Source of the DNA: Corynebacterium glucuronolyticum DSM 44120
GTDB taxonomy: Bacteria; Actinomycetota; Actinomycetes; Mycobacteriales; Mycobacteriaceae
Length of the DNA: 64,000 nt
Reading direction: 5' to 3'
NCBI RefSeq assembly: GCF_030440595.1
Contig: NZ_CP047452.1
Coordinates: 310,001-374,000, forward strand
Of this stretch, positions 1 to 11,400 are shown one piece after another. How positions within the stretch are numbered: position 1 is the stretch's first letter; every line of letters starts with the position of its first letter. The translations under genes and the position numbers were made by a program. Under the pieces are notes generated by a model, which worked only from the letters and a program-made list of their open reading frames with translations, was not told the origin of the DNA and ran no database searches.

Positions 1-561
1 GTTCACCGTGGCCTTCGAGAGCACTGCCACGTAGCCGAAGATTGCGCCGGTGACGACACCGAGGAAGAACGCCTTCTCGTGGCGGATCCGCGTGTAGGCG
101 AAGCGGTCCAGCGCGATGAGAACCGCGCCACCAATGATCAGCGCCGGGATCCAACGGCGCAGCGTCGGCTGCACGTCGCCGTGCGCGGGGTTACCGACAA
201 TGACAATGATGGCGACGGCCGCCGAGAGGACGAACGCCCAGAAGAGCTCCGCTTTACTGATCCTCTGCTTTTGGTAGATCGAGGACAGGGGCAGGGTGAA
301 CATGAGGGAAAGGCAGAGGATGGGCTGCACGATAAGCAGGGGGCCAAAACCCAGCGCAACCACCTGAAAACCGTAACCCAAAAAGGCCGTCGACAAGCCA
401 GCCCACCACAGGGGACGCCGAATGACGCGCAGGATGGGGGAGTCCCGGAGCTCCCCCGAAGCGTCGGGGGCTTCCTCGGCGATGCGATGCCTGACCACTG
501 TGCCCCACGCAATGGTCAGCGCGGATGCGAGGGCAAATAGAACGGCGAGAACGTTAGACAC
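1..561 (-). CDS. DMT/EamA-like multi-TM transporter, 3' end missing
   Basis: Reading the minus strand from GTG at 561 gives an open frame of 187 codons that runs off the window edge, so the C-terminus is missing. It begins VSNVLAVLFALASALTIAWG and has about five hydrophobic stretches, with polar loops such as the one around IRRPLWWAGLSTAFLGYGFQ. The pattern of a short helix, a charged loop and then paired helices looks like the DMT (drug/metabolite) or NIPA-like superfamily of inner-membrane proteins found next to lysC in corynebacteria. Substrate is unknown. It is divergent from lysC and shares the 97-bp spacer. The frame is supported by hydrophobicity and codon bias; the opposite-strand frame is rich in Arg and Asp and looks like a shadow. 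Confidence 0.7.
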   Translation of the reverse strand, partial: MSNVLAVLFALASALTIAWGTVVRHRIAEEAPDASGELRDSPILRVIRRPLWWAGLSTAFLGYGFQVVALGFGPLLIVQPILCLSLMFTLPLSSIYQKQRISKAELFWAFVLSAAVAIIVIVGNPAHGDVQPTLRRWIPALIIGGAVLIALDRFAYTRIRHEKAFFLGVVTGAIFGYVAVLSKATVN

Positions 562-608
562 CTAAACCAGGATAACCGCGTTGCTTCACATGAACCGGTC
601 TGTCTAGG

Positions 609-614
609 TACAAT
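609..614 (+). promoter_or_regulatory. Putative -10 box of lysC
   Basis: TACAAT lies 44 nt upstream of the lysC ATG and would give a start point near 621. No convincing -35 is seen at 16-18 nt; TTGCTT at 581-586 is 22 nt away. The lysC ribosome site is AAAGGAG at about 641-647. Confidence 0.45.
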
Positions 615-657
615 TTATGCACACTGACAGTTTTACTGTGTAAAGGAGCAATGGTTC

Positions 658-1923
658 ATGGCGCTAGTAGTGCAAAAATACGGCGGCTCCTCGCTGGAGT
701 CAGCCGAACGAATCCGGAAAGTAGCGGAACGAATTGTTGCCACCAAGAAGGCCGGTAACGAGGTTGTTGTGGTGTGCTCAGCCATGGGGGACACCACCGA
801 TGATCTGCTAGACCTCGCCCACGAAGTTAACCCCGTCCCGCCCGCCCGTGAGCTCGACATGCTGCTCACCGCCGGTGAGCGCATCTCCAACGCGCTCGTA
901 GCCATGGCTATTGAGAGCTTCGGCGCACACGCGCAGAGCTTCACCGGGTCGCAGGCCGGCGTGCTCACCACCGAGAAGCACGGCAACGCGAAGATCGTGG
1001 ATGTCACCCCGTTCCGCATCCGCGAGGCCCTGGACAAGGGCAATATCTGCATCGTCGCGGGCTTCCAGGGCGTGAATAAGGAATCCAAGGACGTCACCAC
1101 CCTCGGTCGCGGTGGCTCGGATACGACCGCCGTCGCGCTGGCGGCGGCGCTCGGGGCCGACGTGTGCGAGATTTATTCCGACGTCGACGGCGTGTACACG
1201 GCGGATCCGCGCATCGTGCACAACGCCAAGAAGCTGGACAAGCTGTGCTTTGAGGAGATGCTGGAGCTCGCCGCCAGCGGTTCGAAGATTCTCGTTTTGC
1301 GCAGCGTGGAGTATGCGCGGGCCACGGGCGTGCCCATGCGCGTGCGCTCCAGCTACAGTAATGACCCCGGCACACTTGTAACAGGAACAATGGAGGAAAT
1401 CCCAGTGGAAGAAGCAGTACTCACAGGTGTGGCTACCGACACCTCAGAAGCAAAGATCAGCGTTCTCGGCATCCCGGATACGCCCGGAAATGCCTCCGCT
1501 ATTTTCCGTGCCATTGCCGACGCGGAAATCAATATTGACACGATTCTGCAGAACATCAGTTCTCTTGAGGACGGTCGCACAGATATCACGTTTACGTGCC
1601 CCCGCGCCGATGGCCCCCGGGCTCTTGAGGTTCTCAAGAAGATCCGCCTTGAGCAGGGCTGGGAGAACGTGCTTTACGACGATCAGATTGGCAAGGTATC
1701 GCTCGTCGGTGCCGGCATGAAGTCCCACCCGGGCGTGACGGCTGAATTCTGTGAAGCTCTTCGCGATGGGGGCATCAACATTGAGCTCATCTCCACCTCG
1801 GAAATTAGAATCACTGTGATTATCCGCGAGGACGACGTCGAGGCTGCGGCTCGCGCCATCCACGAGAAGTTTGAACTCGGTGGCGACGAGGAGGCCGTGG
1901 TGTACGCGGGCACCGGCCGCTAA
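658..1923 (+). CDS. lysC: Aspartate kinase (alpha subunit)
   Basis: Phosphorylates L-aspartate to aspartyl-phosphate, the committed step to lysine, threonine, methionine and diaminopimelate. The 421 residues match the usual corynebacterial length. The N-terminal kinase domain has KYGGSS at 7-12 and GRGGSD at 150-155, and two C-terminal ACT domains (about 265-421) form the lysine/threonine feedback site, with QNISSLEDG and TDITFTC in the region where deregulating changes are known in C. glutamicum. The start follows an AAAGGAG site. An internal start makes a separate beta subunit. In C. glutamicum asd follows directly in the same operon; here a terminator and a pilus island intervene, so lysC is probably monocistronic. 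Confidence 0.98.
   Translation: MALVVQKYGGSSLESAERIRKVAERIVATKKAGNEVVVVCSAMGDTTDDLLDLAHEVNPVPPARELDMLLTAGERISNALVAMAIESFGAHAQSFTGSQAGVLTTEKHGNAKIVDVTPFRIREALDKGNICIVAGFQGVNKESKDVTTLGRGGSDTTAVALAAALGADVCEIYSDVDGVYTADPRIVHNAKKLDKLCFEEMLELAASGSKILVLRSVEYARATGVPMRVRSSYSNDPGTLVTGTMEEIPVEEAVLTGVATDTSEAKISVLGIPDTPGNASAIFRAIADAEINIDTILQNISSLEDGRTDITFTCPRADGPRALEVLKKIRLEQGWENVLYDDQIGKVSLVGAGMKSHPGVTAEFCEALRDGGINIELISTSEIRITVIIREDDVEAAARAIHEKFELGGDEEAVVYAGTGR
1405..1923 (+). CDS. lysC: Aspartate kinase beta subunit from an internal start
   Basis: GTG at codon 250 of lysC is preceded by GGAGG at 1392-1396 with normal spacing. The product is the 172-residue ACT-domain regulatory chain, beginning VEEAVLTG. 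In C. glutamicum the native enzyme is an alpha2beta2 complex made from exactly such in-frame overlapping genes, and both position and site are kept here. Expression is inferred, not shown. Confidence 0.75.
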   Translation: MEEAVLTGVATDTSEAKISVLGIPDTPGNASAIFRAIADAEINIDTILQNISSLEDGRTDITFTCPRADGPRALEVLKKIRLEQGWENVLYDDQIGKVSLVGAGMKSHPGVTAEFCEALRDGGINIELISTSEIRITVIIREDDVEAAARAIHEKFELGGDEEAVVYAGTGR

Positions 1924-1945
1924 AATTCCACCATATCGGGCATAT

Positions 1946-1991
1946 AACCACATGGCTACAGGGCAATAACCTGCAACCATGTGGTTTTTTT
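1946..1991 (+). terminator. Rho-independent terminator after lysC
   Basis: AACCACATGG at 1946-1955 pairs with CCATGTGGTT at 1977-1986, and the T run continues to 1991. It closes the lysC transcript before the pilus island. Confidence 0.88.
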
Positions 1992-2088
1992 GTGTGATTT
2001 TGCTCACCCCTATATTAAGGGAATCTGCATAAGGGCCGGTTGCATACTGTATGAAAAAAATTTGCTGAAAATTTCATGGGAAAACCAT

Positions 2089-2117
2089 TTGAGTACGAAA
2101 CGATTGCTACATATAAT
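2089..2117 (+). promoter_or_regulatory. Promoter of the pilus island
   Basis: TTGAGT at 2089-2094, a 17-nt spacer and TATAAT at 2112-2117 form one of the closest matches to a housekeeping promoter in the window. Transcription would start near 2124, leaving about 160 nt of leader before the major pilin ATG. That leader holds no obvious riboswitch. The 1992-2088 stretch is AT-rich and otherwise empty. Confidence 0.7.
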
Positions 2118-2284
2118 CACAGGTGACAAGACAGTCAACAGCTGGAAAACGTAATAGCGGGCCAGTAGAACGTTTGAATGCCGTGACGGTCTTCTCGAGA
2201 ACCCTGTATTCCTTTTCTCTTGGGTGCAGTCTCCTCGGCTGATCGTGGGCGAACTCGCTATGCAGTTATACCGATGGAGATGAC

Positions 2285-3865
2285 ATGTACAAGTTAAAGA
2301 AAATGGCAGCGGCCGTAGCAGCGTCCGCCCTCATCGCCACGGGCACCGGGTTTGCAACCCCCGTGGCTTTGGCGCAGGGAACCGCCACGAACGAGACCGC
2401 CGTGGCCCCCGCCGCAATCCCCGCCACTGGCACACTCACCATTCACAAGGTGATCGGGGAGGCAAACAAGAATGTGCGCAGCGATGGTACGCAAAAGGAC
2501 GTTAAAGGCGAGCTGGGTAACGGCATCACATTCACCGTGACCCGCCTGGGCACGGACGCCAACACCCCGATCGACCTCACCACGCAGGACGGTTGGGCCG
2601 CCATCTCTGGTAAGCAGATGAAGGGCACGGCGCTGCCGGAAGGCCTGGTTAAGACCTCCACCGTCAAGTCCAAGGCAACCGAGAACGGTGTCGCCAGCTT
2701 CGAGAGCCTCCCTGCAGGCATCTACCTCGTCGAGGAGCCTGCAAACCAGGTCACCTCGGAGGGTCAGGCCGTTGTCGGCTCCGCCCCGTTCCTCGTCACC
2801 GTCCCGATGACGGATCCGAATGGCACGGGCTGGCTGGATACTGTCCATGTCTACCCCAAGAACCAGGTTGTCCAACAGCCGACGAAGCAAATCACGGAGG
2901 TTGAAGGGACCCAGCCGGGTGTCAATATCGGTGAGAACATCGCCTACACCATTGAGGCACCGATCCCGACGGCGAACAATGCCGACGGCGACAAGGTGCT
3001 GCCTGCCTCCTTCACCGTCACGGATAAGCTGCCCGCAGGTCTGGGCGCTGCCACGAACATTAAGGTGAACCTGGACGGTACGTCCCTGACTGCTGACCAG
3101 TTCACTGTCATCCCCGGCCAGGTGGGTGACCAGCACACCGTCCGTATCGTGGTGAAGCCGAGCACGCTGACCGATAAGACAGACGGCGTCAAGCTGACGG
3201 TCTACCTTGAGGCTCCGGTAGAGAAACTGGACAAGGCCCTCAACAACACCGCGTGGGCAGTGCCGGAGGACTTGTCTTCCGCAGACCCGACGTGGGATCC
3301 GGCAAAACCCGGTGACAAGGGGCCGCAACCCGGTACGAGCACGGGCGATAAGGAAGCAAAGGCCACCTTTGCTGATATCACGATCACCAAGAAGAAGGCG
3401 GGTGCCGAGGATAAGCTCGCCGGAGCCAAGTTCCAGCTCTACCGCTGTGAGGGCGGTGCCAAGATTGGTAACCCGATCAATGTGAATAAGGCGAACACGT
3501 GGGAGACCGGCGCAGACGGCACGGTGAAAATTAGCGGGCTGAGCCTGACTACCGCCAATACCCAAGGCACGATCACGAACCCGTGGGATAACCAGGGCGA
3601 TTCCTTCTGCCTGGTGGAGTTTAAGGCACCAGACGGCTACGCACTGCTGTCCAAGCCGGTCGTTCTTGACACGATCAACGACGAGGCGCTGAAAACCACG
3701 TCCCAGGACGATAATGTGCTGGTCACCCCCACCATCGAGAACGCGGCCGATGCGGGCATCCTCACCCGCCTGCCGCTGACCGGTGGTATGGGTATCTGGC
3801 TCATCCTGGCCGCTGGTCTCGCGATGATCATCGTCGGCCTTGCCTACTCCCGCAAGCGCGTCTAA
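2285..3865 (+). CDS. SpaA-type major (backbone) pilin, LPLTG-anchored
   Basis: Shaft subunit of a sortase-assembled pilus. A signal peptide covers about residues 1-30 (ending PVALAQG). The pilin motif W183-x6-Y-P-K-N carries Lys192, the expected linkage residue, and the E-box FCLVEFKAPDGYAL has Glu445, which stabilises isopeptide bonds. Two collagen-adhesin-B-like (D2-type) domains lie between. The sorting signal LPLTG is at 496-500, followed by a TM helix and SRKRV. Length 526 is typical of SpaA/SpaD/SpaH. The start follows a GGAG site at 2276-2279. It is the first gene of a four-gene operon with sortase, base pilin and tip adhesin. Which C. diphtheriae Spa type it is closest to cannot be decided by eye. 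Confidence 0.93.
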   Translation: MYKLKKMAAAVAASALIATGTGFATPVALAQGTATNETAVAPAAIPATGTLTIHKVIGEANKNVRSDGTQKDVKGELGNGITFTVTRLGTDANTPIDLTTQDGWAAISGKQMKGTALPEGLVKTSTVKSKATENGVASFESLPAGIYLVEEPANQVTSEGQAVVGSAPFLVTVPMTDPNGTGWLDTVHVYPKNQVVQQPTKQITEVEGTQPGVNIGENIAYTIEAPIPTANNADGDKVLPASFTVTDKLPAGLGAATNIKVNLDGTSLTADQFTVIPGQVGDQHTVRIVVKPSTLTDKTDGVKLTVYLEAPVEKLDKALNNTAWAVPEDLSSADPTWDPAKPGDKGPQPGTSTGDKEAKATFADITITKKKAGAEDKLAGAKFQLYRCEGGAKIGNPINVNKANTWETGADGTVKISGLSLTTANTQGTITNPWDNQGDSFCLVEFKAPDGYALLSKPVVLDTINDEALKTTSQDDNVLVTPTIENAADAGILTRLPLTGGMGIWLILAAGLAMIIVGLAYSRKRV

Positions 3866-3944
3866 CAGTCGCACGAAAAGCCTGCTTGCGCTGTGACCTG
3901 ATCAGAGCGTGAGTTTTGGGAAAGGAAATGGAAAGGGTCACGCC

Positions 3945-4847
3945 GTGGCACACGCAATTAAAACGCGCGACGAGTCCGCTAAGACTCAGCCGTCGCGGCG
4001 TGACCTCATTCCCCTCCTCCTGGTGCTGCTCGGCATCCTTGTCATGTGCTACCCCGTTATCGGCACGTATTACAAGAATGTGCAGCAGTCGCACGTGGCG
4101 GACGCGTACCGGCAGTCTGTGACCTCCAACCCGGAGGATTACACGCCGCTGCTGGATGAGGCGCGACGCTATAACCAGGAGAATACGGGCGCCCCGATCC
4201 TTGACCCGTGGCTTGCCCGCGTGAGTAAAGACAACCGTCCGTATCAGGACTATTTGGAAAAACTGAATCCTACTGGGAACCCCGCCGAGCCGATGGCGGC
4301 GTTGGCGATCCCCTCCATCGAGTCGGTTCTTCCCGTCTACCACGGGACGGATCCCTCCACGTTGGAACACGGTGTCGGCCACCTGTACGGGTCGGCGCTG
4401 CCCGTGGGCGGTGACGGCACGCATACGGTGCTCACCGGCCACTCGGGTTTGACCAACGCGACGCTGTTCGACCACCTGGACAAGGTGAAGGTGGGGGACA
4501 GGGTGTTCCTGACGGTGTTCGGTGAGCAGCTTGCCTACGAGGTGGATGCTATTGATGTGGTGCTGCCGACGGAGATCAGCTCCCTCCAGCCGGAGGATGG
4601 CAAGGATCTCCTCACGCTCATCACGTGCACGCCGTACGGCATCAACTCGCACCGCCTGTTGGTGCGCGCCCACCGGATTCCGCTGGATCCACAGGAGGCC
4701 GACGAGGCTTTCCAGTCCCAGTCCAACTGGCAGTGGTGGATGACGCTGGTCATCGCCATCATTCTCATCGCATTACTACTACTTGCATTAAGGAGGCGGA
4801 AAAATGATAAAAAAACTGGCGCCCATCGCGCTGGCCGCCGTCCTTAG
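3945..4847 (+). CDS. Class C (pilus-polymerising) sortase
   Basis: Transpeptidase that cleaves LPxTG pilins and joins them through the pilin-motif lysine. Counted from the alternative GTG at 3909, catalytic His178 is in LTGHSG, Cys240 in LITCTPYG, and the Arg is in HRLLVRAHR. An N-terminal TM helix (LIPLLLVLLGILVMCYPVIG) and a C-terminal TM helix with a basic tail (LALRRRKNDKK) are the class C layout. GTG 3945 is preferred because GAAAGGG lies 7 nt upstream, while GTG 3909, which would add 12 residues, has no site. The 3' end overlaps the base pilin by 44 nt. This is the only sortase in the island; Spa clusters often have one or two. Confidence 0.92.
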   Translation: MAHAIKTRDESAKTQPSRRDLIPLLLVLLGILVMCYPVIGTYYKNVQQSHVADAYRQSVTSNPEDYTPLLDEARRYNQENTGAPILDPWLARVSKDNRPYQDYLEKLNPTGNPAEPMAALAIPSIESVLPVYHGTDPSTLEHGVGHLYGSALPVGGDGTHTVLTGHSGLTNATLFDHLDKVKVGDRVFLTVFGEQLAYEVDAIDVVLPTEISSLQPEDGKDLLTLITCTPYGINSHRLLVRAHRIPLDPQEADEAFQSQSNWQWWMTLVIAIILIALLLLALRRRKNDKKTGAHRAGRRP

Positions 4848-5499
4848 TGCTACCCCGATTGTCGCCGTCGCCACCGATGTCACGGTGGAGATCGACCCCG
4901 GCAACCCCTACAGCCAGACGGCGCAGCCCCCGACGGAGAATGTGCTCGTGACACTCACGGGGCCGGTGACGCGCTCGCAGCGCACGGTCTCTGGCAAAAC
5001 AACGTTTTCTGAGCTTCCCGACGGCTCGTACCAGCTCACCTTCCCCGAAACGGAAGTCTTTGCGAAAGGTCGCTTCGACCTTCCCTACATCGACCCGGTG
5101 CGAAACAAGCCCGCCGATGAGCTCATCGTGAACCCCAAGTTCACGCCCGGCACCATCAATCCAAGCATCATTGACAAAATCGCCACCATCGTCGGCATCC
5201 CCCTCGTCGGAGGCATGGTGTATCTGTGGCTCGCCGCCCTGGGCCTCGTCCCGGGGCTTAGCCTGCTCTCCTCGGATAAGACGCAGGCCCCTGAACCTGC
5301 TGCGGAGCCCCCGGCTACCGCCACCCCCGCTCCGCCGCAAACGCAAGCTCCGGCGCCGGGGTTACAGGACACCATCCGTAGAGGTTTGGCCTCCACCGGC
5401 GCGAACGTCTGGTGGGTCATGGCCCTCGGCCTGGCCATCATCCTCGCCGGTTTGATCCTCCTCATTGCCCGCCGTAAGAAAGAAAGGAACGCACAATGA
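4804..5499 (+). CDS. Short LPxTG-type pilin, likely the basal/anchoring subunit
   Basis: 231 residues with a signal peptide (MIKKLAPIALAAVLSATPIV), one beta-rich domain of about 90 residues with an SGKTTFSELPDGSYQLTFPE segment, a long hydrophobic stretch around IVGIPLVGGMVYLWLAALGL, a Pro/Ala-rich linker and a sorting signal LASTG at 195-199, followed by a TM helix and ARRKKERNAQ. An LA-type signal in the smallest pilin of the cluster recalls SpaB/SpaE-like base subunits, which hand the finished fibre to the housekeeping sortase. It overlaps the sortase gene and shares ATGA with the tip gene, so the three are translationally coupled. The internal hydrophobic stretch is unusual for a base pilin. 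Confidence 0.8.
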   Translation: MIKKLAPIALAAVLSATPIVAVATDVTVEIDPGNPYSQTAQPPTENVLVTLTGPVTRSQRTVSGKTTFSELPDGSYQLTFPETEVFAKGRFDLPYIDPVRNKPADELIVNPKFTPGTINPSIIDKIATIVGIPLVGGMVYLWLAALGLVPGLSLLSSDKTQAPEPAAEPPATATPAPPQTQAPAPGLQDTIRRGLASTGANVWWVMALGLAIILAGLILLIARRKKERNAQ

Positions 5500-8400
5500 C
5501 TCGTCGCACATGCGCCAGCATCGCCGCTGTGATCATGCTTGTCCTTTCGGTGATCGGCGTGCCGTTTACTGCCCAGGCCCAGCAGCCCGCAAGCCCGCGG
5601 TTTGGCGCTACCCAGGTGTGTGCGGCAAACCCGGTGGGCCCCCAACCGCTTAAGGGGTTGGCGGTGCTCATTGACATGGCGAGTACCGGCACGTACCGGT
5701 ACAATATCAACGATGATTACCTGGATGAGCTGCGGGATCAGCTGCGCACCCTGATCTGGGACTATAGCCAGCGTGGTGGTGACTTTGTCACCGTGTACAC
5801 GTTTGCCACGCAATCGCCTCCTCAATTCACAACCGATTTTGTGAGCAAGTGGGAGGCTCAATTCTCCAATATCCGCAAGGATCTCGACTCCTCTACGGCG
5901 GCAACGATCAATTGGAATCCCAGTAATGACAATTTCTATTCGGTGCTCCCTCTCAAGGGGAGAACTCCGCCAATTAGGCAAGAACGACAGCTCCACCATC
6001 ACAACTGGGAAGCAGCGATGAACCGCGTGGTGGCAGACCAGCAGGCCGGGTGGATGTACACCGATGTGATCAATATCGTCGGCATGGGGCCCACTGAGAG
6101 CGAGAATTCCGCTGATAACCCCACGGCATTTTGGCTTGGCCCGCCAAAGACAAGAGCTGTGGATTACTTCGCTTACATGGAGAGCAAAAAGAAAGCTGAA
6201 CAAGGCGGGGCCGTGATACAAACTGTGGGTATCACCCCGTCTATTTATGATAACCAAAATTATCAGTGGTGGTCAGAGGACACGAAAACAGAGGTGAAGG
6301 ATCCCCGGCTGCCAGTAAAAGCTCACGATTTACTTCATAAGGCTTCTTCCTCCGGCACTTACACCGGCTCCGGTATCTACGGGAAATTCATGGGAGGACT
6401 CAACGCACCGGTACTTCTTCCTGGGGAGCCCTCGTGGGGTGGAAATCCGCACCTGAGGGGTGGCGGGCTCCCGGGTTTAGACAAAGTGGCGCGCACCTGC
6501 CTCACACTTTCCGTGGGGATTGATGATGGCTCGGGTGGGGTAACGCTGGACACCAGTAAGCGCGAATTTGACATCACCTCACCTGTGAAAACATCATTTG
6601 ATGCGGATCCGGCAGCGCCCTACACAATTACCTCCGAAGGCGGGTTCGCCTCGCTTCCATTAGCGTATCGTGTGCAAGATTTCTCAGCCACCCTGCGTAG
6701 CGTTGCCGATGACCTTGCCACCGACACACCACCGGTGTGTTACGCAAGCGATGACGGAACAACGTGGACCCCACTCGATGTGGGGGACTCGCGTGGAATA
6801 TCGCTGGCGTTGACCGTGCCCAAAGCGAAGAAAATCAACTGCCAATTTACGGTGCGGAAAGTTACCTCGGTACAGCTGGAAAAGGTGGTGACAGCCGATC
6901 CAAACATCCAAAACGAGCTGGATAGTGACCGCTATGGGCAGTACCACCTTGCCTACAAGTGTGTTGACGAGAAATCGGGTTTCACAATCGAAGGCCTGTT
7001 CTCGCCGGTGCGGAGAAATCGCTACGATCAAGACCACAACCTCATTCCGCCCCTGGAAGGCGATGTGCAACTCCCGGCGGCGCTTCCTCAACAGGTTCCT
7101 ATTGGCGCCACGTGTACCATTACCGAGCTTGAGCCACGCATCAGCGAGGGGTACTTCAGCGTGGGTACCACGTGGGACGTGACGGGTGGAAGCTCGGTGG
7201 AAACGTCTCAAACAAGCTCGTTCCCAGTGGCCACCGTGCGGGAAAGGGAGCCCGTGGGAGAGTGCGGCCTGACCTCGTGCGAACGCACATGGGTGGATAG
7301 GGATACCACCGCTTCCACGCACAACCCCACGGTCACCTTCACCGTGAATAAAGACGCGCACGTCCGTGCGGTGAACACCTATAAGTCCCCGAAAACCTTG
7401 TTTAAAGCGTCGGCAAGCGTGAAAGAGCCAGACAAACTGGGGAAGGACCTGCCGTCGAGCGTGGACATTACCTACTCCTGCCGGTACATCCCCAGCGCGG
7501 ACAAGCGGCCCGAAATCGCCGCCAACCCCGAGCAGTATCCCGTGGTGGTGGGCAGCGGCAAGAAGCCTGTGCCCGTCAGCGCCGACGGGCACGTGGAAGC
7601 CACGCTGGGCGAGTTCCCCGTGGGCACCCAGTGCGAAATCAACACCATTGCCGCGAGCGGCAGGAAGGAAGACCCGCTCATCCCCGGGTACTCTCTCAAC
7701 ACCGCATGGTCCTCCCGCTCGTGCATGAAGCAGCAGCCAAGCGATCCTGGCTACACGCCCGCCGCGCGCGAATGTAAAGCCAACTACATCTACGCCTACT
7801 CCACCGGTGACGGTGGCGCGCCCATTGCCACCGAGATGGTCGACGGCACCCCGATGGACGTGCACGCAGTGCACGCGGACCTCACCTTCACCCGAAACAC
7901 CCGGGCCGTAGGCGTGACCAAGAAGCTTGCGGGGAGGGCCGCCAATGATGTCTTGAACAAGACCTTCGACGCGACGCTTACCTGCGTGGACCAAAAATAC
8001 CCGGAGACCGTCACCGCAAACCACACCCTGACGCTCACGCCCAACGCCACGCAGAACCTGGAGGTTCCCGTCCGCTCAAACTGCACGGTGGCCGAGAAGC
8101 CCGAGAGCCCCGCGGGAGCAGACAGGCTGACGATCACCCCGCCGCCCAGCCAGAAGGTGCCGGTGGGGATTGAATCCTCCGACCCCATCGCCGTGGACAT
8201 TACCAACACGGTGGAAGACCGCTACGCCACCTTCCAGTGGACGTACAAACCCACCACCGACCCGCTGGATGATCCTCTGCCCGCAGAGACTCTGGACAAG
8301 ATCAACGCCCTGCCCATGGACTTCAGCACCACCTGCCTGCTGCCGGATAACACCTCCTTTACGGTGGAGAACAAGGCGGTTATGCCCAATGACACCTTCA

Positions 8401-11400
8401 GCGTGGACGTGCCGCAAAGTGAGGCGGGATCGCGCTGGATCACCGGCCAGGGGCTGCCCTATGGCACAAAGTGTCGCACCACCGGCACCGCCCCGGACAT
8501 GACGGGCGTGGAAGCCCAGATCAGGCCCCCGGCTAAGACAAACAATTTGGGCAAGGAAATCACCATCAACGGTGACGAGACAAACGATGCCACCGTCGTT
8601 TTCGAGCGCAAGACCACCTCGCTATACATCACCGTCAACGATTCCCAGCCACAGGTGGATGACGCGGACTACTACATGCCGCCGACCTATGACCTCGATG
8701 TGGTCTGTTCCCTCAACGGGGCCAGCAAGCAGCACACGTGGTACACGGTCACCCCGGAGAATCCGACGGTGCGTGTCGACGGCATCAACGAGGGCCGGAC
8801 CTGCACCATCACCGTCACCGACCCGCAGGATGCGAAGTGGAAAGAAGTGTTTAACCGGACCACCACGTTTACCACGGGTCCACCGGCAAACATTCGGATG
8901 TCCATTCCCGCGAGCCCGGATGACAACCCCGCAGACGGGGTGAGCGTCACCGGAACCGACAACTCCGTCTCCTTCAGCGGTGAAATCTACGTGGGTAACG
9001 GTGCGGCGACCCTCCAGGTGACCCACACCTACACTCCCGCGACGCAGAAACTCACGGTGAATAAGGAGTTCAGCGCCGTCGATGACACGGGGGCTACAGT
9101 AGATGGCCGCCTGGCCACGGCGATCTTCGGTGCCGCCCCGTCCTTCCCAGCAACCGTCACGTGTACGCGCAACGGGGAGAACGTCAGCAGCCTGGGCGTG
9201 ACACTTGCGCAGGGCGCGCCCGCCACCGTCGATGTCCCCGTGGGCGCCGAGTGCACTGTTGCCGAGACCCCCACCGCCTACCCGGCAACCGGTGCCCCCG
9301 AGGTCACCTACGATGGCGCGCCGAGTGCTACGCCGTGGACTGTGACACGGGACCAGGATAAGACCACCACGGTCAAGAACGCCTACACGGTGAAAACCGG
9401 CAGCGTGAACCTGAAAAAGAAGGTGGACGGCACGGGCGTGCAGACCGTCAACGGCGGACGCAAGTTCAAGGTTGACTACCGATGCACACTGGGCGAGTGG
9501 GAAAAGACCGGGAAGTTTGAAACCACCCGCTTCGATAGCGCCCCTGACTTCGCCGTCACGGGCGTCCCGCAGGGGGCCGACTGTACCTTTACCGAGGATC
9601 CCGCGACTTCCCGGAACCCCGAGGACACCTCGGGGCCGAACAACACGGGCGACCCGAAAAAGGAAAAAGATGCCTACTACTCGCACTGGGAGACCCGGTG
9701 GAACGTTACCCAGGATACCCTAGGTTTTGCCACCGAGCAGCTGTGCTCCAGCTTGAGCAACTGTTCCGTGGCCTCAACACACGAGGCCCAGGCGCACTTT
9801 GCCATAGCTAAGCCTGGCTTCAACGGCACGGTGGTGCTGTGGAACACCTACGATTACACCAAGGTACCGCTTGAACTGGAGAAGAAGCTCGGTGGCGACG
9901 GAGTGCTGCTCAACCAGCACGGCAAGCTAGGGGATTTCGTGGTGGATTACTCCTGCACCCACCCCTCGTGGGCCACCTCGGGGCTTGCTGAAAAATCGTT
10001 CATCCCGGACCCCACGATCAGCGGAACCGCCAGGTTCCCAGCCGGCGGCGGCACCGTCACGGTGGATAAGCCGATTCCCGGCAACTTCGTGTGCTCCGTG
10101 AAGGAACGCCAGGTGGATTCCTTTGGTGGAACGGTCACCGTGGGCTACGAGGGGGCTAGCGATGTGCAGCTTGCCTCCAGCGGCGCCCCGGGCATGGTCA
10201 ACGATCAGGCGCAGTTCATGATCTCCAAGGAGCTGGCGAAGTCGAGCGAGAAGAAGGTGCAGCCGGACGGCACCCACGAGTGGATAAGTACGGGCACGCA
10301 GAAGATTTCGCTCACCAACAACTACGAGCGCCCTCGAGCCCCGTTGTCGGCGCAGTTTGGGTACCTCACGGGCATGGATGGAGACGTCTCCCCGTGGATC
10401 ACTGACCCGGACGGTGGTGTCAACGCCACGTGGGAATGCACCGACCCGGACATGCCGGAGGTGAAAACAAGCGGCACCACGAAGCTCACGCCCGGCGCCC
10501 CCGCTGAGCTTAACCCGACGCTGGTGGTGGGTTCTGCCTGCACGCTTTCTATAGACGCTCAGGCCAAGGTTCCCGCCGGCCCCGCAGTGACGGTGACCGA
10601 GACTAAGAAGCAGTACGGTGGCGATCCCCTCGTCGAGCGCGGGCGAGTGGACGGCGATAGCCTGCTTTCCCTTGTCGCGGGCGCAAATCGCGTCGATGTG
10701 GAGGCCTCCTATGTCGTGCCGCAGATCAACCTCTCGCTTCACAAGGAGGTCGTCGGCGACGATGCCAAGGAAATAATCGGCGCGGACCACAAACTGCCGT
10801 TCACCTACACCTGTGATTTCCACAACCTGGTGGGAAGCCAGCCTGAGCCCTTCCCGGCCACCGGAGAGTTTGGCCTCACGCGCGGAGGGAGCTGGGATCA
10901 GACGGTCCCCACCGGCAGCACGTGCACCGTGACGGAATCGGCACCACCGGCGGAGCTTGCCGCAAGGCTCGCTGCCGGGGGGCGGAAGATGTCCCCGTAC
11001 ACCGTGGTGGGGGAGACAAACGTGCCCGGCGGCCAGGTGGCTCTCAACGCGGAGCGCCCCTCGGTGACCATGGTCAACGCCATCTACCGCGCTGACGCGG
11101 AGGTGCAGGTGCAAAAGGTGCAGGCTGATCTCACGACGGCCCTTGAAGGCTCCCAGTTTGCCATCTACGAGGCGACGCAGGACGGCATGGCGGCAACGCC
11201 GGTGGCTACGATGGCCTCCGTCGCCGGCGAGGCCGGAAAACCTGGCCCTGCGGGCCGGTTCACCGCGCGTCTCAAGCCGGGGACGTATTACCTCGTAGAA
11301 ACCCATGCTCCTGCGGGCGCGGCACTGCTACCCGGCGCGTGGAAGTTCACCGTCAATGCGGTCAACGATCCGAAGCGGGAGTTCGCGGATCTGCAGATCG

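Noticed and set aside
2294..3874. 526-codon minus-strand frame opposite the major pilin
   Set aside because: Shadow of a GC-rich gene; Arg/His/Gly-rich product, no start signals, and the plus strand has full pilin motifs.
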